A stretch of DNA of 39,153 bases from an uncultured Prevotella sp. (GTDB taxonomy: Bacteria; Bacteroidota; Bacteroidia; Bacteroidales; Bacteroidaceae). The position numbers and the translations under genes were made by a program. Location of the stretch: contig ONCJ01000020.1 in assembly GCA_900316295.1 (NCBI GenBank), positions 1 through 39,153 on the forward strand, written 5' to 3'. Under the pieces are notes generated by a model, which worked only from the letters and a program-made list of their open reading frames with translations, made no database searches and was not told where the DNA came from. Below are positions 17,118-27,656 of this stretch, in pieces (within the stretch, counting starts at the first letter, position 1; every line of letters begins with the position of its first letter).

Positions 17118-20100
17118 CTTTCAACTTTGACCTTCATTCCTTTCGTTCTTCCATAATACTCTGGAGCATAGGCACATTGCACAGTACATGTACCCTGTTG
17201 GTAATCGCCCTCTCGATCGATATAGTATTCCGTCTCAACAACATGCTTGCCTTTTGCCATTCGGTCGAAATAGTAGTTGGTAGAACAGTCTTTTGGAGCA
17301 CAATAGTAGCCCCAATGGTATCCGCTAAGTTGCCTTACAGGTTCCATACATGCCGCGCGCTTGTCGATAACCTGAACGAAGTCATAGTCGCGATCAGCCT
17401 TGATGGTGATACGTACCTTCACGCGGTCACCCACTTTCAGAGGTGAGGTATGAGAGGTGACGGATGAAAGTACAGAGGACTGTTGTGTCGGCAATATCTC
17501 TCTTGTAACAGTAATACCCGACGTCTGGTCATCAATCTCCGTCACAGTCTGTAAGAACTGAGCATAGACGGCCCCCCATGAGGTATCTGTGTCGTTCTTT
17601 TCGAATGTGATAGAGGCAGGATGATGGGGGTTGGATGATGGGCTTTGACTGTCGGTCTGATCGAGATCCCTAACGCCCCTGAGGTAGCCCAGTCCAGCTG
17701 TGGTCTGTGACATTTCCATAGGTTCTCCGTCGAGGGTTATCGTGGCTTTGCCCGTATGTTCTGCCATCTTTTGTACGCCGTCTTTACCAAAGAAAGCATA
17801 GATGGCGTTGACGGAGTTGACAGGAGTATTCCATGCGGTAGTACGTTTCTCCTGTAAGAGCCATCGTTGCATTTCCTCTACAGTCTGCTTATCATCTGGG
17901 CTCACCAGCCTGAGCGCCTCTATTGCAGCCACTTCGGTAGGAATTCGGTAGTCAAACCAACTATAATAAGCCCTTCTTGTGTCATAATAGCGTCCCATTT
18001 CCTCGGTATACACGCTATATTCTTTCATGCTTTGCAGATATTCCTGAGCCTTCTTTGTATAACCGTGATGTGCCAATATTACGGCTGAGTTAGCCTTTCC
18101 GTAGATAGTCAGCTCGGTTGTCTTCTTCGAGAGCAATTTCACTAAGTATGCTATGTCAGCCTTAGCACTCGTTCCAAGGTCTCTTCCGTCAAGTGCGCAC
18201 AAATACAAATAGTTGACAGCTGTCTCGCTTGGTCTGAGGTCCTTGTAACCTTTCTTCTCCAGTTTCTTTAGTTCTGTCACCTCTTTTGCAATCTCTTTCT
18301 TCATGAATTTAAATGCACTCTTGAGCATGCTCTTTGTCTCCTGCTGCTCACCAAGCATGGTATTGAGTCTGACGAGCGTTTGGCTCACGCTGGTAGTCAT
18401 ATATATGCTGCCACGCATACCATTCCACCAACTCCACGAGCCATCAGAATTCTGTAGTTTTTTCAGGAAATCAAGAGTTGACGAGATACGCTTGTCCATA
18501 AGATTCTTGTCGAAGAATTTTATCAAGTCCTGTTTCTGTCGCGTCTCCTGTTGGGCGTCGAGCACCCATGGTGTTTCTCCCAGAACGAGCGTTTTCAGTT
18601 CTTGGTTTTTCTCCAAGCTACTCAGCAGGGACTTGGTATTGACATTAGCGTTTGCGTTCTCGTTTCTCCACTCGTCAATCGTCTGTCTGATCTTCGGGTT
18701 CGAATTGATGATGCTTTGTCCAAGCATGTTTGCGTAATAGGCGCTCACCAGACTGATGGCATTATGTTCGTCGGCAGAACCCACGTATGGTAGAGCCTGT
18801 ACCATGAGCCACGACGGGTGGTTGGTATATTCAACCGTGAGTCTATGATTGGTGGTATTCTCTGGGAACAACTTCGTCAGGTCGATAGTCTTCGTGCCAT
18901 CTCCATGCTGAGTGAACGGTAGAGTGTTGAGTACCTGTTCTTTATTTGACAGCACTGGCAGGTAATGTTGTTCTCCATCGCTATACCCATCACCCTTAGC
19001 CGAGACGCGTGCTATAAGTAGGGAGTAGCCGTCGATTACCTCTGGGGCTATGGAGAAGGTAGCACTCGATGTACCTTGTGGCTTGATTGTGAATGGTTGG
19101 CTTGTAGTAAAAATCACCTTTTCTGTCTGTGGGTCTACGATTTCCAGTTGGGTCGTTCCAGAGACAGAGTTTTCCGAAGTACTCATCAGTCGTGTGGAGA
19201 TTGTGGCTCTGTCGCCTTGTCTTACGAATCTTGGCACGTTAGGACTCACCATCACGGTCTTTTGGGCTATAGCTTCACCTGTCAAATTGCCATGATTCAT
19301 CTCCTTGTCGTGTGCTAACCCTAAAAACTTCCATGTAGTAAGGCTCTCAGGCAGAGTGAACGTCACCACTACATCACCCTTACTGTCAGTACGCATTTGC
19401 GGATAGAAGAATGCCGTTTCATCCAAATTCTCACGCATCTGATTTTCAGGTTCTGGCACAGATTCTTCCTCCTTTGCCTCGTTATCGGATACAGGTAGAG
19501 CCGTGTCTTTTAGCACAGCTTTCTCAACCATCACCTCGTTGACCGCTACCGACTCTGCCAGAGGAGCCGCCATCAGGTCTACCGCTCCCGCGCTTTCCTT
19601 AGCGAGTCCTCTGACTCTAATCTTGCGTGGAGCACCATATCCCACAATGAAATAGTTGTTGAGCAATCCGTCGAAGTCGGTAGGATTAAAGTGTGAATAG
19701 AGTAATGATGGAACGTATTGGTATGGAGTTCTTACCCATCCACTCGCCGAGAGGTTATGAGAAGAGATCCCCGACCACTCCGTTTGAGCTAAGGCACGAT
19801 AGAATGACGTGCTGAGTCCCCACTGGTGGGAGTATAGCTGGTCGAGCGACTTGTCGTACATTGTCGCCATGAAATTGGAGTTAGCTGGTTTTCCGTCAGG
19901 TTTCTTTATCGTAAGCGACCACTCCTCCTTCTGTCCAGGCACGAGTCTGTCGCGGAAAGTTTTCCATTCCACTTTCAGACTCTTATCGGGTTCTGGCTTA
20001 CTGATGGTGGAACTATGTTGATAGAGTCTGCCCTCTCTCACCCAAGCACATGTAAAAGTGATGCCGTCGCCATATTCTTCTTTATAATTGAATTCTCGTG

Positions 20101-22747
20101 TAGTGAGCGTATTATCATGAGTAAGCGTACCACTTTCGAGCACTTTTCTGCCAGCAAAGAGACTATATACCACGTGCTGGTCTTTGTCTGACGAGCCAAA
20201 CTGAATATAAACTGGTTTGCCATCACGAGGGAAAGTATTGGCTGAAGCATAATACCAGTCGTGAGTCTCCACGACGGGTCTCTTGTCGGTCAAATTGAAA
20301 ATCACGACCTTCTCGGTCAGTTCGTTGTCTCCACAAGTAGCCACAAACGTATGTTCACCTGAAGACAACTGTCCTATGTTAATTGGCTTGTTGGCATCAA
20401 ACGCCCTACCGCCATCCAGTTTCTTACCGTCGATGCTCACCTTCACCTTTCCGTCGATAGGTTCGCCTGCGGCATTAGTATAATGATATGTTACGGTCTT
20501 TAGTCCTCCCCCAATCGACCTGCCTGGCAGACTGCTTGAGAGAGATGTTGTTCTCGTACCCATAGGTAGGGAGAATGAGCCTCCATGAGTCTCTCCGCCC
20601 AGATCGGTCACGTCGGCACGGGCAACGAAGTTATAGAACAATCCACGACGCCAATACGGATTAGCCTCGCCATCCTCATACAGATCGGCAGCCTTCGGGA
20701 GTATTACTGGTATGCTCATATAGAAGGCTCCCTCGTCATCGGTAGTAGTCTCCTCGCTATATAACTCGGTCTTGTCGTCGTCGCCATGATACCACCAGCA
20801 CCATAGAGCCTGACGACGTGTGATGGTATACTTCACCTTGGCACCCTGAACAGGCACTCCTGCATACGTTTTTGCATAGCCTTTCACTCTTACGGTATCG
20901 CCAGCTACATATTTTTCTTTGTAGTCGTCGAACTTCAGTTCGAACGTAGGACGTTTGTATTCCTCCACCTTAACACTTGTATTACCTGTGGTCTTGCCCC
21001 TTGCCTGAATGGTAAAGTTGCCTGTCAGACCACTTGCGGGCAGCACAAAGTCCGTAGAAGCCGTACCGAAGTCGTCGGTACAAACCGTCTGTTCTGCCAC
21101 CTGTTGCATGTTAGCGTCAAGGAGTCTCACACGAATAGTGTCACCAGCCCTCACCTCATATTTATCCTTGTCGTATCTACGGAACGCCACGAGAGACGTA
21201 TGTATGGTCTGACCTGGCCGGTAGATGCTGCGGTCGGTATAAACGCGAATATGATTGGCCGTAGAACTGGGATTGCTACATGAGAAACCACTCGACGCAT
21301 CGGAGGTCATGCTCGCTTTGTCGTCGGTAGTATAAGCATAAACTTCTCGCGGACTATTTTTTTCATACGTATACAGACATTCTCCTTTATTATCGGTGGT
21401 GAGCGTTTTTGTCTGAATATTATCATCCCATCGCGAGCTAAGTGTCAGCTTTACCTTTGCTCCAGGAAGAGGCTTTCCCGTAGTAGCGCTAACCGCAACG
21501 TAGCGTATAGTCTGCTCGGGCAGCTCCTCCCATATAACATAGACATCGCTCACGTAGCCTATCTGATAATGACATTCGCCATTCTCCTTGTCCGACTGTA
21601 TCTCAAAAAGATACACGCCAGGTTTCATGCCATTTACCAGCATAGAGTCCTTCGTGCTCACCCATGGATCAATTCCACTATATTGGCGCGTTATGGATTG
21701 TATGGCATCGCCTTCTATCAGTTTTTTTGTTTTCTCTATTTCCTTATCGTTATATAGTTTGTATTCGGTTTCTCCGTCGCCTTTGAGTCGCCAGATAGTT
21801 AGAGTGAGGCGACCTATATTCCTGACGTTGTTGAGTCTGACCGTACGTGGCTGATAAGGCAGGAAGCGCACACTACCGAAGTCAGCGTCAAAATGGGGAC
21901 TCTTCATGGCTTCCATGGCGTTATTCACTTGTTTCATCCTCTCCCAAGAACTCCAACGGCGAATAATCTCCTCGCCATAATGGTACTTCTCGGCATCGGT
22001 ACCTCGCATGTTTTCAAATCGACGGATTGCCACCTCGCCAGCCACGTCAAGGTCGCCATACTCGTTAAGCATAGAGTCGAGCGCTGCCATATATGCTCTG
22101 TTGCCAGTCTCCTGGCTCCGTTGTTCCAGCCATTTCAGTCTCGCCATGCATGTAGCCCTGCGGTTGCCGGTTGTCTTATAATAGTCGTATAGCACATCAT
22201 ATCGCTTAGCCTCCATTCCGACGACGTGCAGCATGTCGTTGCCGAATATCTCGCTATCCTTCTTGTCTATCACGAGTGGTTTGTAGTCCAAGCATTTCAC
22301 GGCAGCCAGAAGCTCAGGACGGGCGAGCGCCTGTGCGAAATAGTCCTTGCCACGCTGATTATGGTTTTCTCCCAAGTCATTATTGGCGGTATATATCTTG
22401 CCGAGTATAGCTCTGCATACAGCCGCGAGCGTAGGGTCTGAGGCATCATATTGTTCGGTAGAAGCCTCAAGTCGGGCTATCTCCACCTCGAGCGAGTCGG
22501 GAGCAATCTGCGTCTGCAGACCCGCCTTGCGTATTCCTGCCGAAAGTAGCTGACCGTAGTTCTTCTCGGCCTGGGCTTTCTTCTGTATCTGCTCCAGCAC
22601 GTCTATCTGGGTACGGGGGTGGTCTTTCTCACGTGCTTCTCTCACCTTCTGCCATAACTCATCATAGTTTTGTGCTTGCATATCAACTGGTATTATCAAC
22701 ATAAACAACAATACTATTTGCCATACGTGTGTCATTCTACTTTTCAT
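17114..22747 (-). CDS. Alpha-2-macroglobulin-like (MG2) protein without thioester motif
   Basis: Very large exported protein (1877 residues) with a signal peptide ending near MQAQ. A helical N-terminal region (about 25-300) is followed by macroglobulin beta-sandwiches, including an MG2 domain with RSIYRPGQTI near residue 515. Next is the alpha-2-macroglobulin core (PESLTTWKFLGLAHDKEMNHG near 1190), an all-helical thioester-domain-like region (about 1360-1650), and a C-terminal receptor-like domain ending APEYYGRTKGMKVKVER. Where thioester-containing homologues have a CxEQ motif, this protein reads PYVGSADEHNAISL, so no covalent trap is expected. Bacterial relatives are periplasmic and thought to guard against proteases; the role here is unproven. 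It has its own promoter (22791-22823) and overlaps ispH by four bases. Confidence 0.88.
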   Translation of the reverse strand: MKSRMTHVWQIVLLFMLIIPVDMQAQNYDELWQKVREAREKDHPRTQIDVLEQIQKKAQAEKNYGQLLSAGIRKAGLQTQIAPDSLEVEIARLEASTEQYDASDPTLAAVCRAILGKIYTANNDLGENHNQRGKDYFAQALARPELLAAVKCLDYKPLVIDKKDSEIFGNDMLHVVGMEAKRYDVLYDYYKTTGNRRATCMARLKWLEQRSQETGNRAYMAALDSMLNEYGDLDVAGEVAIRRFENMRGTDAEKYHYGEEIIRRWSSWERMKQVNNAMEAMKSPHFDADFGSVRFLPYQPRTVRLNNVRNIGRLTLTIWRLKGDGETEYKLYNDKEIEKTKKLIEGDAIQSITRQYSGIDPWVSTKDSMLVNGMKPGVYLFEIQSDKENGECHYQIGYVSDVYVIWEELPEQTIRYVAVSATTGKPLPGAKVKLTLSSRWDDNIQTKTLTTDNKGECLYTYEKNSPREVYAYTTDDKASMTSDASSGFSCSNPSSTANHIRVYTDRSIYRPGQTIHTSLVAFRRYDKDKYEVRAGDTIRVRLLDANMQQVAEQTVCTDDFGTASTDFVLPASGLTGNFTIQARGKTTGNTSVKVEEYKRPTFELKFDDYKEKYVAGDTVRVKGYAKTYAGVPVQGAKVKYTITRRQALWCWWYHGDDDKTELYSEETTTDDEGAFYMSIPVILPKAADLYEDGEANPYWRRGLFYNFVARADVTDLGGETHGGSFSLPMGTRTTSLSSSLPGRSIGGGLKTVTYHYTNAAGEPIDGKVKVSIDGKKLDGGRAFDANKPINIGQLSSGEHTFVATCGDNELTEKVVIFNLTDKRPVVETHDWYYASANTFPRDGKPVYIQFGSSDKDQHVVYSLFAGRKVLESGTLTHDNTLTTREFNYKEEYGDGITFTCAWVREGRLYQHSSTISKPEPDKSLKVEWKTFRDRLVPGQKEEWSLTIKKPDGKPANSNFMATMYDKSLDQLYSHQWGLSTSFYRALAQTEWSGISSHNLSASGWVRTPYQYVPSLLYSHFNPTDFDGLLNNYFIVGYGAPRKIRVRGLAKESAGAVDLMAAPLAESVAVNEVMVEKAVLKDTALPVSDNEAKEEESVPEPENQMRENLDETAFFYPQMRTDSKGDVVVTFTLPESLTTWKFLGLAHDKEMNHGNLTGEAIAQKTVMVSPNVPRFVRQGDRATISTRLMSTSENSVSGTTQLEIVDPQTEKVIFTTSQPFTIKPQGTSSATFSIAPEVIDGYSLLIARVSAKGDGYSDGEQHYLPVLSNKEQVLNTLPFTQHGDGTKTIDLTKLFPENTTNHRLTVEYTNHPSWLMVQALPYVGSADEHNAISLVSAYYANMLGQSIINSNPKIRQTIDEWRNENANANVNTKSLLSSLEKNQELKTLVLGETPWVLDAQQETRQKQDLIKFFDKNLMDKRISSTLDFLKKLQNSDGSWSWWNGMRGSIYMTTSVSQTLVRLNTMLGEQQETKSMLKSAFKFMKKEIAKEVTELKKLEKKGYKDLRPSETAVNYLYLCALDGRDLGTSAKADIAYLVKLLSKKTTELTIYGKANSAVILAHHGYTKKAQEYLQSMKEYSVYTEEMGRYYDTRRAYYSWFDYRIPTEVAAIEALRLVSPDDKQTVEEMQRWLLQEKRTTAWNTPVNSVNAIYAFFGKDGVQKMAEHTGKATITLDGEPMEMSQTTAGLGYLRGVRDLDQTDSQSPSSNPHHPASITFEKNDTDTSWGAVYAQFLQTVTEIDDQTSGITVTREILPTQQSSVLSSVTSHTSPLKVGDRVKVRITIKADRDYDFVQVIDKRAACMEPVRQLSGYHWGYYCAPKDCSTNYYFDRMAKGKHVVETEYYIDREGDYQQGTCTVQCAYAPEYYGRTKGMKVKVER

Positions 22748-22790
22748 AATTCTTGCTGATGTTTAGGTGAATTATTTTTTCTGTCGCCTA

Positions 22791-22823
22791 CAAAGATACA
22801 AATATTCTCCTCGTAAATCCAAA
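22791..22823 (-). promoter_or_regulatory. Bacteroidota-type promoter for the macroglobulin-ispH pair
   Basis: Minus strand: TTTG (22820-22823), 21 bases, TATCTTTG (22791-22798), about 45 bases upstream of the macroglobulin-like start. It is back to back with a plus-strand promoter in the same gap. Confidence 0.75.
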
Positions 22824-22827
22824 ACAA

Positions 22828-22859
22828 TTTGGGTGAAGGCGAAAATTTAAGTATTTTTG
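22828..22859 (+). promoter_or_regulatory. Bacteroidota-type promoter for the acyl-CoA synthetase gene
   Basis: TTTG (22828-22831), 20 bases, TATTTTTG (22852-22859), placing a transcription start about 55 bases before the ATG at 22923. A second -7-like TAAATTTG sits at 22894-22901 without a matching -33. Confidence 0.72.
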
Positions 22860-22922
22860 CACCAAAACATATATATGTTTACAAATTAAGTCGTAAATTT
22901 GCAGGCAACAGAAACTACCTAT

Positions 22923-24986
22923 ATGATAAATCGACAACTACTACAGCCCGAAAGCATAGTCGTGGTGGGTGGCTCCAACAACATCCACAAGCCTGGAGGA
23001 GCGGTGGTTAGAAATCTGCTTGACGGCAAATACGACGGCAAGCTACACATTATAAACCCTAAGGAAGATGAGGTACAGGGCATCAAGGCAACGCATACCA
23101 TCGAAGCTCTGCCCGATACCGAACTTGCCATACTCGTAGTGGCGGCACGCTTCTGTCCAGACTATGTGGAGCAGTTGGCTCGCGAGAAGAACACCAAGGC
23201 ATTTATCATCATATCGGCTGGCTTCAGCGAAGAGACCGCTGAGGGAGCCAAGATGGAACAGAAGATAATAGACATCTGCGAACGATACGAGGCGGCTCTC
23301 ATCGGTCCTAATTGTATCGGACTGCTCAACCGACATCACCACTCGGTATTCACCAAGCCCATACCTAAGCTCAATCCGCAGGGTGTTGACTTCATTTCGG
23401 GTTCGGGCGCAACAGCGGTATTCATTCTTGAATCAGCAGTAAGCAAAGGACTGGCTTTCAATTCGGTATGGTCTATCGGTAACGGCAAGCAGATAGGCAT
23501 TGAGGATGTGCTGCAATATATGGATGAGCACTTTGATGCGGAACGCGACCCGAAGGTAAAACTCCTATATATTGAGAACATCAACGACCCCGACAAGCTA
23601 CTCTTCCACGCCTCTTCGCTCATACGCAAGGGATGTAGGATTGCCGCTATCAAGGCAGGCTCGAGCGAGAGTGGCAGTCGTGCCGCCTCGTCGCACACGG
23701 GCGCCATAGCCTCGAGCGACTCCGCCGTAGAGGCTCTCTTCCGCAAGGCTGGCATCGTGCGGTGCTTCTCGCGTGAGGAACTTGCCACCGTAGGGTGCGT
23801 ATTCTCTATTGGTGCTCCCCAGTCGTCCAGCTTCGCCATCGTGACGCATGCTGGTGGTCCTGGCGTGATGCTTACCGACGCCTTGTCAAAGGGCGGCCTC
23901 AACGTGCCAAAGATAGAAGGCAAGGATGCCGAGGAACTGAAGTCTCAACTATATCCCGGTGCATCGGTTTCGAACCCTATCGACATCCTTGCCACGGGTA
24001 CGCCCGAGCATCTGGCACTTGCGATAGACTATTGTGACAAACGATTTGACAACGTAGATGCCATATTCGTGATCTTCGGTACACCAGGACTGGTGACGCT
24101 CTATGCCGCCTACGACGTGCTGGACAAGAAGATACAGGAGTGCAGGAAGCCCATCTTCCCAATCTTGCCGAGCATGCATACCGCCGAGGCAGAGGTGGAG
24201 GAGTTTCTGAACAAGGGGCATGTGAACTTCAGCGACGAGGTGACGCTTGCCACAGCTCTCACACAGATAATGAAGACGCCTGCACCTGCTCCGCCCGAGA
24301 TAGAGCTCTTCGGAGTGGACGTGCCACGCATACGTACCATCATCGACGGCATAAAGGAAGACGGATACGTATCGCCAGACATCGTTCGCCAGCTCTTCGA
24401 CTGCGCCAAGATACCAATGGTATCCGAAAAGGTGAGCGACAACAAGGACGAACTCATCCGATTTGCCGAGAACGTGGGCTATCCCGTAGTGGCAAAGGTG
24501 GTGGGACCTATCCACAAGAGCGACGTGGGCGGAGTGGCTCTGAACATACGCAACAAGCAACATCTCGCTCTGGAATACGACCGTATGATGCAGATAGATG
24601 GTGCTCAGGCAGTCATGGTGCAGAAGATGATCAAGGGCACGGAACTGTTCATCGGAGCCAAGTACGAGCCAAGGTTTGGTCATGTGGTGCTATGCGGACT
24701 GGGAGGCATCTTCGTTGAGGTGCTCAAGGACGTACAGTCGGGTCTGGCTCCTCTGTCGTATGGCGAAGCCTACTCGATGATTCGTTCGCTCAGAGGATAC
24801 AAAATACTGAAGGGCACACGCGGACAACGGGGCATCAACCAGCAACGCTATGCCGAGATAATAGTACGCCTCTCCACCCTACTTCGCTTCGCAACGGAGA
24901 TAAAGGAGATAGACATCAACCCGCTACTCGCCGATGAGGACGATGTGGTGGCGGTAGACGCGAGGATTCTTATCGAGAGGAGATGA
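22923..24986 (+). CDS. ADP-forming acetate/acyl-CoA ligase, fused alpha-beta subunits
   Basis: Cytosolic NDP-forming acyl-CoA synthetase: acetyl-CoA (or related acyl-CoA) + ADP + Pi gives the acid + ATP + CoA, a substrate-level ATP source in anaerobes. The 687 residues carry a CoA-binding Rossmann domain (1-130, starting with VVVGGSNN), a succinyl-CoA-ligase-like flavodoxin domain (about 150-440) and a C-terminal ATP-grasp domain (about 465-687). The phosphorylated histidine is His258 in AASSHTGAIASS. The frame opens at a TTG at 22899, but the ATG at 22923 starts directly before the Rossmann strand and is preferred. It is followed after 61 bases by the cellobiose phosphorylase gene, probably in one transcript. 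Acyl specificity cannot be read from sequence. Confidence 0.88.
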   Translation: MINRQLLQPESIVVVGGSNNIHKPGGAVVRNLLDGKYDGKLHIINPKEDEVQGIKATHTIEALPDTELAILVVAARFCPDYVEQLAREKNTKAFIIISAGFSEETAEGAKMEQKIIDICERYEAALIGPNCIGLLNRHHHSVFTKPIPKLNPQGVDFISGSGATAVFILESAVSKGLAFNSVWSIGNGKQIGIEDVLQYMDEHFDAERDPKVKLLYIENINDPDKLLFHASSLIRKGCRIAAIKAGSSESGSRAASSHTGAIASSDSAVEALFRKAGIVRCFSREELATVGCVFSIGAPQSSSFAIVTHAGGPGVMLTDALSKGGLNVPKIEGKDAEELKSQLYPGASVSNPIDILATGTPEHLALAIDYCDKRFDNVDAIFVIFGTPGLVTLYAAYDVLDKKIQECRKPIFPILPSMHTAEAEVEEFLNKGHVNFSDEVTLATALTQIMKTPAPAPPEIELFGVDVPRIRTIIDGIKEDGYVSPDIVRQLFDCAKIPMVSEKVSDNKDELIRFAENVGYPVVAKVVGPIHKSDVGGVALNIRNKQHLALEYDRMMQIDGAQAVMVQKMIKGTELFIGAKYEPRFGHVVLCGLGGIFVEVLKDVQSGLAPLSYGEAYSMIRSLRGYKILKGTRGQRGINQQRYAEIIVRLSTLLRFATEIKEIDINPLLADEDDVVAVDARILIERR

Positions 24987-25047
24987 ACCCAAGCAGCAGG
25001 AATTGAAGAAAAAAATCTTATAACATAAATAACCAATACGAACTATC

Positions 25048-27507
25048 ATGGAAAACAAAAGGTATGGTCATTTTGACGACCAACACAGAGAGTATGTCAT
25101 TACCGACCCGAAGACACCGTGGCCGTGGATAAACTATCTGGGTAATGAGGACTTCTTCTCGCTCATATCCAATACGGCTGGAGGATATAGCTTCTACAAG
25201 GATGCCAAGTTCCGTCGCATCACACGCTATCGCTACAACGGCGTACCGATGGACAACGGTGGCAGGTACTTCTATATTGTGGAGCAAGGAGCTGGAGATA
25301 AGGAGCAGGTAGTATGGAACCCTGGATGGAAGCCTTGCAAGACTCCGCTCGACTTCTACGAGTGCCGCCACGGAATGAACTACACTCGCATCACGGGACG
25401 CAAGAACAATCTCGAGGCATCGGTATTGTTCTTTGTTCCATTGGGAAAATGGGCTGAGGTACAGAAGTTGACACTCAAAAATCTCTCCTCGGAGAAAAAG
25501 TCCCTGAAACTCTTCTCCTTCCAGGAGTGGTGCCTATGGAACGCGGCTACGGACATGGAGAACTTCCAACGCAACTTCTCTACGGGCGAGGTGGAGATAG
25601 AGGGCTCTACCATATACCATAAGACTGAATACCGCGAGCGCCGTAACCACTATGCCTTCTATACCGTAAACACGGAGATACAAGGCTATGACACCGACCG
25701 TGAGTCGTTCGTGGGACTATACAACGAATTCGCCAATCCCGATGCCGTAATGGAGGGCAAGCCGCGCAACAGCCACGCCCACGGATGGAGCCCCATAGCC
25801 TCACACTATATTGAGGTCACTCTGGAGCCAGGCGAGGAGAAGGATTTCGTCTTTATCCTCGGATATGTAGAAAACGAGCAGGACAAGAAGTTCTCGGCTC
25901 CGCAGGTAATCAACAAGGATAAGGCTCATGAGCTTATAGCCAGCCTGGACACGTCGGAGAAGGTGGACAAGGCATTCCGTGAGCTATGCGCCTACTGGGA
26001 CAACCTGCTCAATATATATAATGTGCAGACGGGCAACGAGAAGGTAGACCGCATGGTGAACATCTGGAACCAGTACCAGTGCATGGTGACATTCTGCATG
26101 AGCCGCTCAGCAAGCTTCTTCGAGAGCGGAGTGGGACGAGGCATGGGCTTCCGCGACTCCAATCAGGACCTCGTGGGATTCGTCCATCAGATACCAAGCC
26201 GCGCACGCCAGCGCATCATCGACATAGCCTCAACTCAGTTCCCCGACGGAGGATGCTACCACCAGTACCAGCCGCTGACCAAACGAGGCAACAACGACAT
26301 CGGAGGCGGATTCAACGACGACCCCTGCTGGCTCATCTTCGGCACCGTGGCGTATATCAAGGAGACGGGCGACTTCTCCATACTCGACGAACCCGTACCC
26401 TTCGACAACCAGCCTGGTTCGGAGGTATCACTCTTTGAGCACCTCAAGGTGTCGTTCGACCACGTGGTGAACAACCTCGGACCGCACAAGCTGCCGCTCA
26501 TAGGCAGGGCCGACTGGAACGACTGCCTCAACCTGAACTGCTTCTCATGGGACCCTAACGAGAGCTTCCAAACCACCGAGAACAAGAGCGAGGGCTCCAA
26601 GGCGGAGTCGCTCATGATAGCAGGACTCTTCGTCGTGACGGGCAAGGACTATGTGGAACTGTGCCGCCGAATAGGCAAGGACGACGAGGCCAACCGCGCC
26701 CAGAAACACGTAGACGAGATGATAGAAGCCGTCAAGAAGGACGGATGGGACGGAGAGTGGTATCTGCGCGCCTACGACTTCTTCGGCAACAAGATAGGCT
26801 CCAACGAGAACGAGGAGGGCAAGATATTCATCGAGAGCCAGGGATGGTGCACAATGGCGGGCATCGGACTCGAAGAGGGTCTCGTAGCCAAGGCTCTCGA
26901 CTCCACCAAGGAACGACTGGAATGCGAACACGGCATCGTGCTCAACAACCCTGCCTACACCACCTATCACGTGGAGATGGGCGAGATAAGCTCCTACCCC
27001 GAGGGCTACAAGGAGAACGCAGGCATCTTCTGCCACAACAACCCGTGGGTAATCATCGGTGAAACCGTTGCCGGACGAGGCAACGACGCATGGGCTCACT
27101 ATGCCAAGATACTGCCATCGTATGTAGAGGAGAAATACCAGACCCTGCACAAGGTGGAACCCTACGTCAACTGCCAGATGGTGGCAGGCAAGGACGCTGC
27201 CCGACCAGGCGAGGGCAAGAACTCATGGCTCACGGGGACGGCAGCATGGATGTGGTACACCATCAGTCAGCACATCCTCGGCATCAAGCCTACCTACGAC
27301 GGATTGCTCATAGACCCATGCCTGCCCTCTACGGCAAAGGAATATACCGTAAGGCGTAAGTTCCGCGAGGCCCAGTACGACATAAGCATAAAGAACCCCG
27401 ACGGCAAGGAGACGGGCATCAAGGAGATCACGCTCGACGGCAAACCCATACAGGGCACCATCGTCCCCTACTCCGCTGGCAAGCACACCGTGGAAGTGAC
27501 AATGTAA
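25048..27507 (+). CDS. Cellobiose phosphorylase (GH94)
   Basis: Cytosolic phosphorolysis of cellobiose to alpha-glucose-1-phosphate and glucose, saving one ATP compared with hydrolysis. The 819-residue protein resembles the Cellvibrio gilvus enzyme along its whole length, from the opening RYGHFDDxxREYVIT through [20 protein letters not shown] and [12 protein letters not shown]. Asp492 in that last motif should be the general acid. The layout is an N-terminal beta-sandwich (about 1-270), helical linker, (alpha/alpha)6 barrel (about 320-740) and C-terminal beta domain. There is no signal peptide. The [12 protein letters not shown] form favours cellobiose over diacetylchitobiose. It is followed by an intrinsic terminator at 27518-27545. 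Confidence 0.95.
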   Translation: MENKRYGHFDDQHREYVITDPKTPWPWINYLGNEDFFSLISNTAGGYSFYKDAKFRRITRYRYNGVPMDNGGRYFYIVEQGAGDKEQVVWNPGWKPCKTPLDFYECRHGMNYTRITGRKNNLEASVLFFVPLGKWAEVQKLTLKNLSSEKKSLKLFSFQEWCLWNAATDMENFQRNFSTGEVEIEGSTIYHKTEYRERRNHYAFYTVNTEIQGYDTDRESFVGLYNEFANPDAVMEGKPRNSHAHGWSPIASHYIEVTLEPGEEKDFVFILGYVENEQDKKFSAPQVINKDKAHELIASLDTSEKVDKAFRELCAYWDNLLNIYNVQTGNEKVDRMVNIWNQYQCMVTFCMSRSASFFESGVGRGMGFRDSNQDLVGFVHQIPSRARQRIIDIASTQFPDGGCYHQYQPLTKRGNNDIGGGFNDDPCWLIFGTVAYIKETGDFSILDEPVPFDNQPGSEVSLFEHLKVSFDHVVNNLGPHKLPLIGRADWNDCLNLNCFSWDPNESFQTTENKSEGSKAESLMIAGLFVVTGKDYVELCRRIGKDDEANRAQKHVDEMIEAVKKDGWDGEWYLRAYDFFGNKIGSNENEEGKIFIESQGWCTMAGIGLEEGLVAKALDSTKERLECEHGIVLNNPAYTTYHVEMGEISSYPEGYKENAGIFCHNNPWVIIGETVAGRGNDAWAHYAKILPSYVEEKYQTLHKVEPYVNCQMVAGKDAARPGEGKNSWLTGTAAWMWYTISQHILGIKPTYDGLLIDPCLPSTAKEYTVRRKFREAQYDISIKNPDGKETGIKEITLDGKPIQGTIVPYSAGKHTVEVTM

Positions 27508-27517
27508 GAACAACAAG

Positions 27518-27545
27518 GAGAGCTCCCCAAAAGAGCTCTCTTTTT
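27518..27545 (+). terminator. Intrinsic terminator after cellobiose phosphorylase
   Basis: GAGAGCTC (27518-27525), 7-base loop, GAGCTCTC (27533-27540), then TTTTT, starting 10 bases after the stop codon. Confidence 0.88.
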
Positions 27546-27571
27546 ATTGTGCCCTCCCTGCACATCAAAAC

Positions 27572-27615
27572 GGGCAAGATTGAAGAGCAAAGTGGGCGAG
27601 ATTGAAGAGCAAAGT
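27572..27615. repeat. Two tandem 22-mers beyond the GH94 terminator
   Basis: gggcaagattgaagagcaaagt and a copy differing at one base lie head to tail at 27572-27593 and 27594-27615. A more degenerate third copy may follow (agattggaagtgaa). No function is visible; they lie between two convergent genes. Confidence 0.75.
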
Positions 27616-27656
27616 CATAGAGATTGGAAGTGAAATACCCGTCGCACCTTATTCTT

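Noticed and set aside
17114-22747. Active thioester in the macroglobulin-like protein
   Set aside because: No GCGEQ or CxEQ sequence occurs; the matching region reads VGSADEHN.
25048-27507. Diacetylchitobiose phosphorylase, which would fit the GH18 locus
   Set aside because: The [14 protein letters not shown] and GFNDDP motifs and full-length similarity match cellobiose phosphorylase instead.
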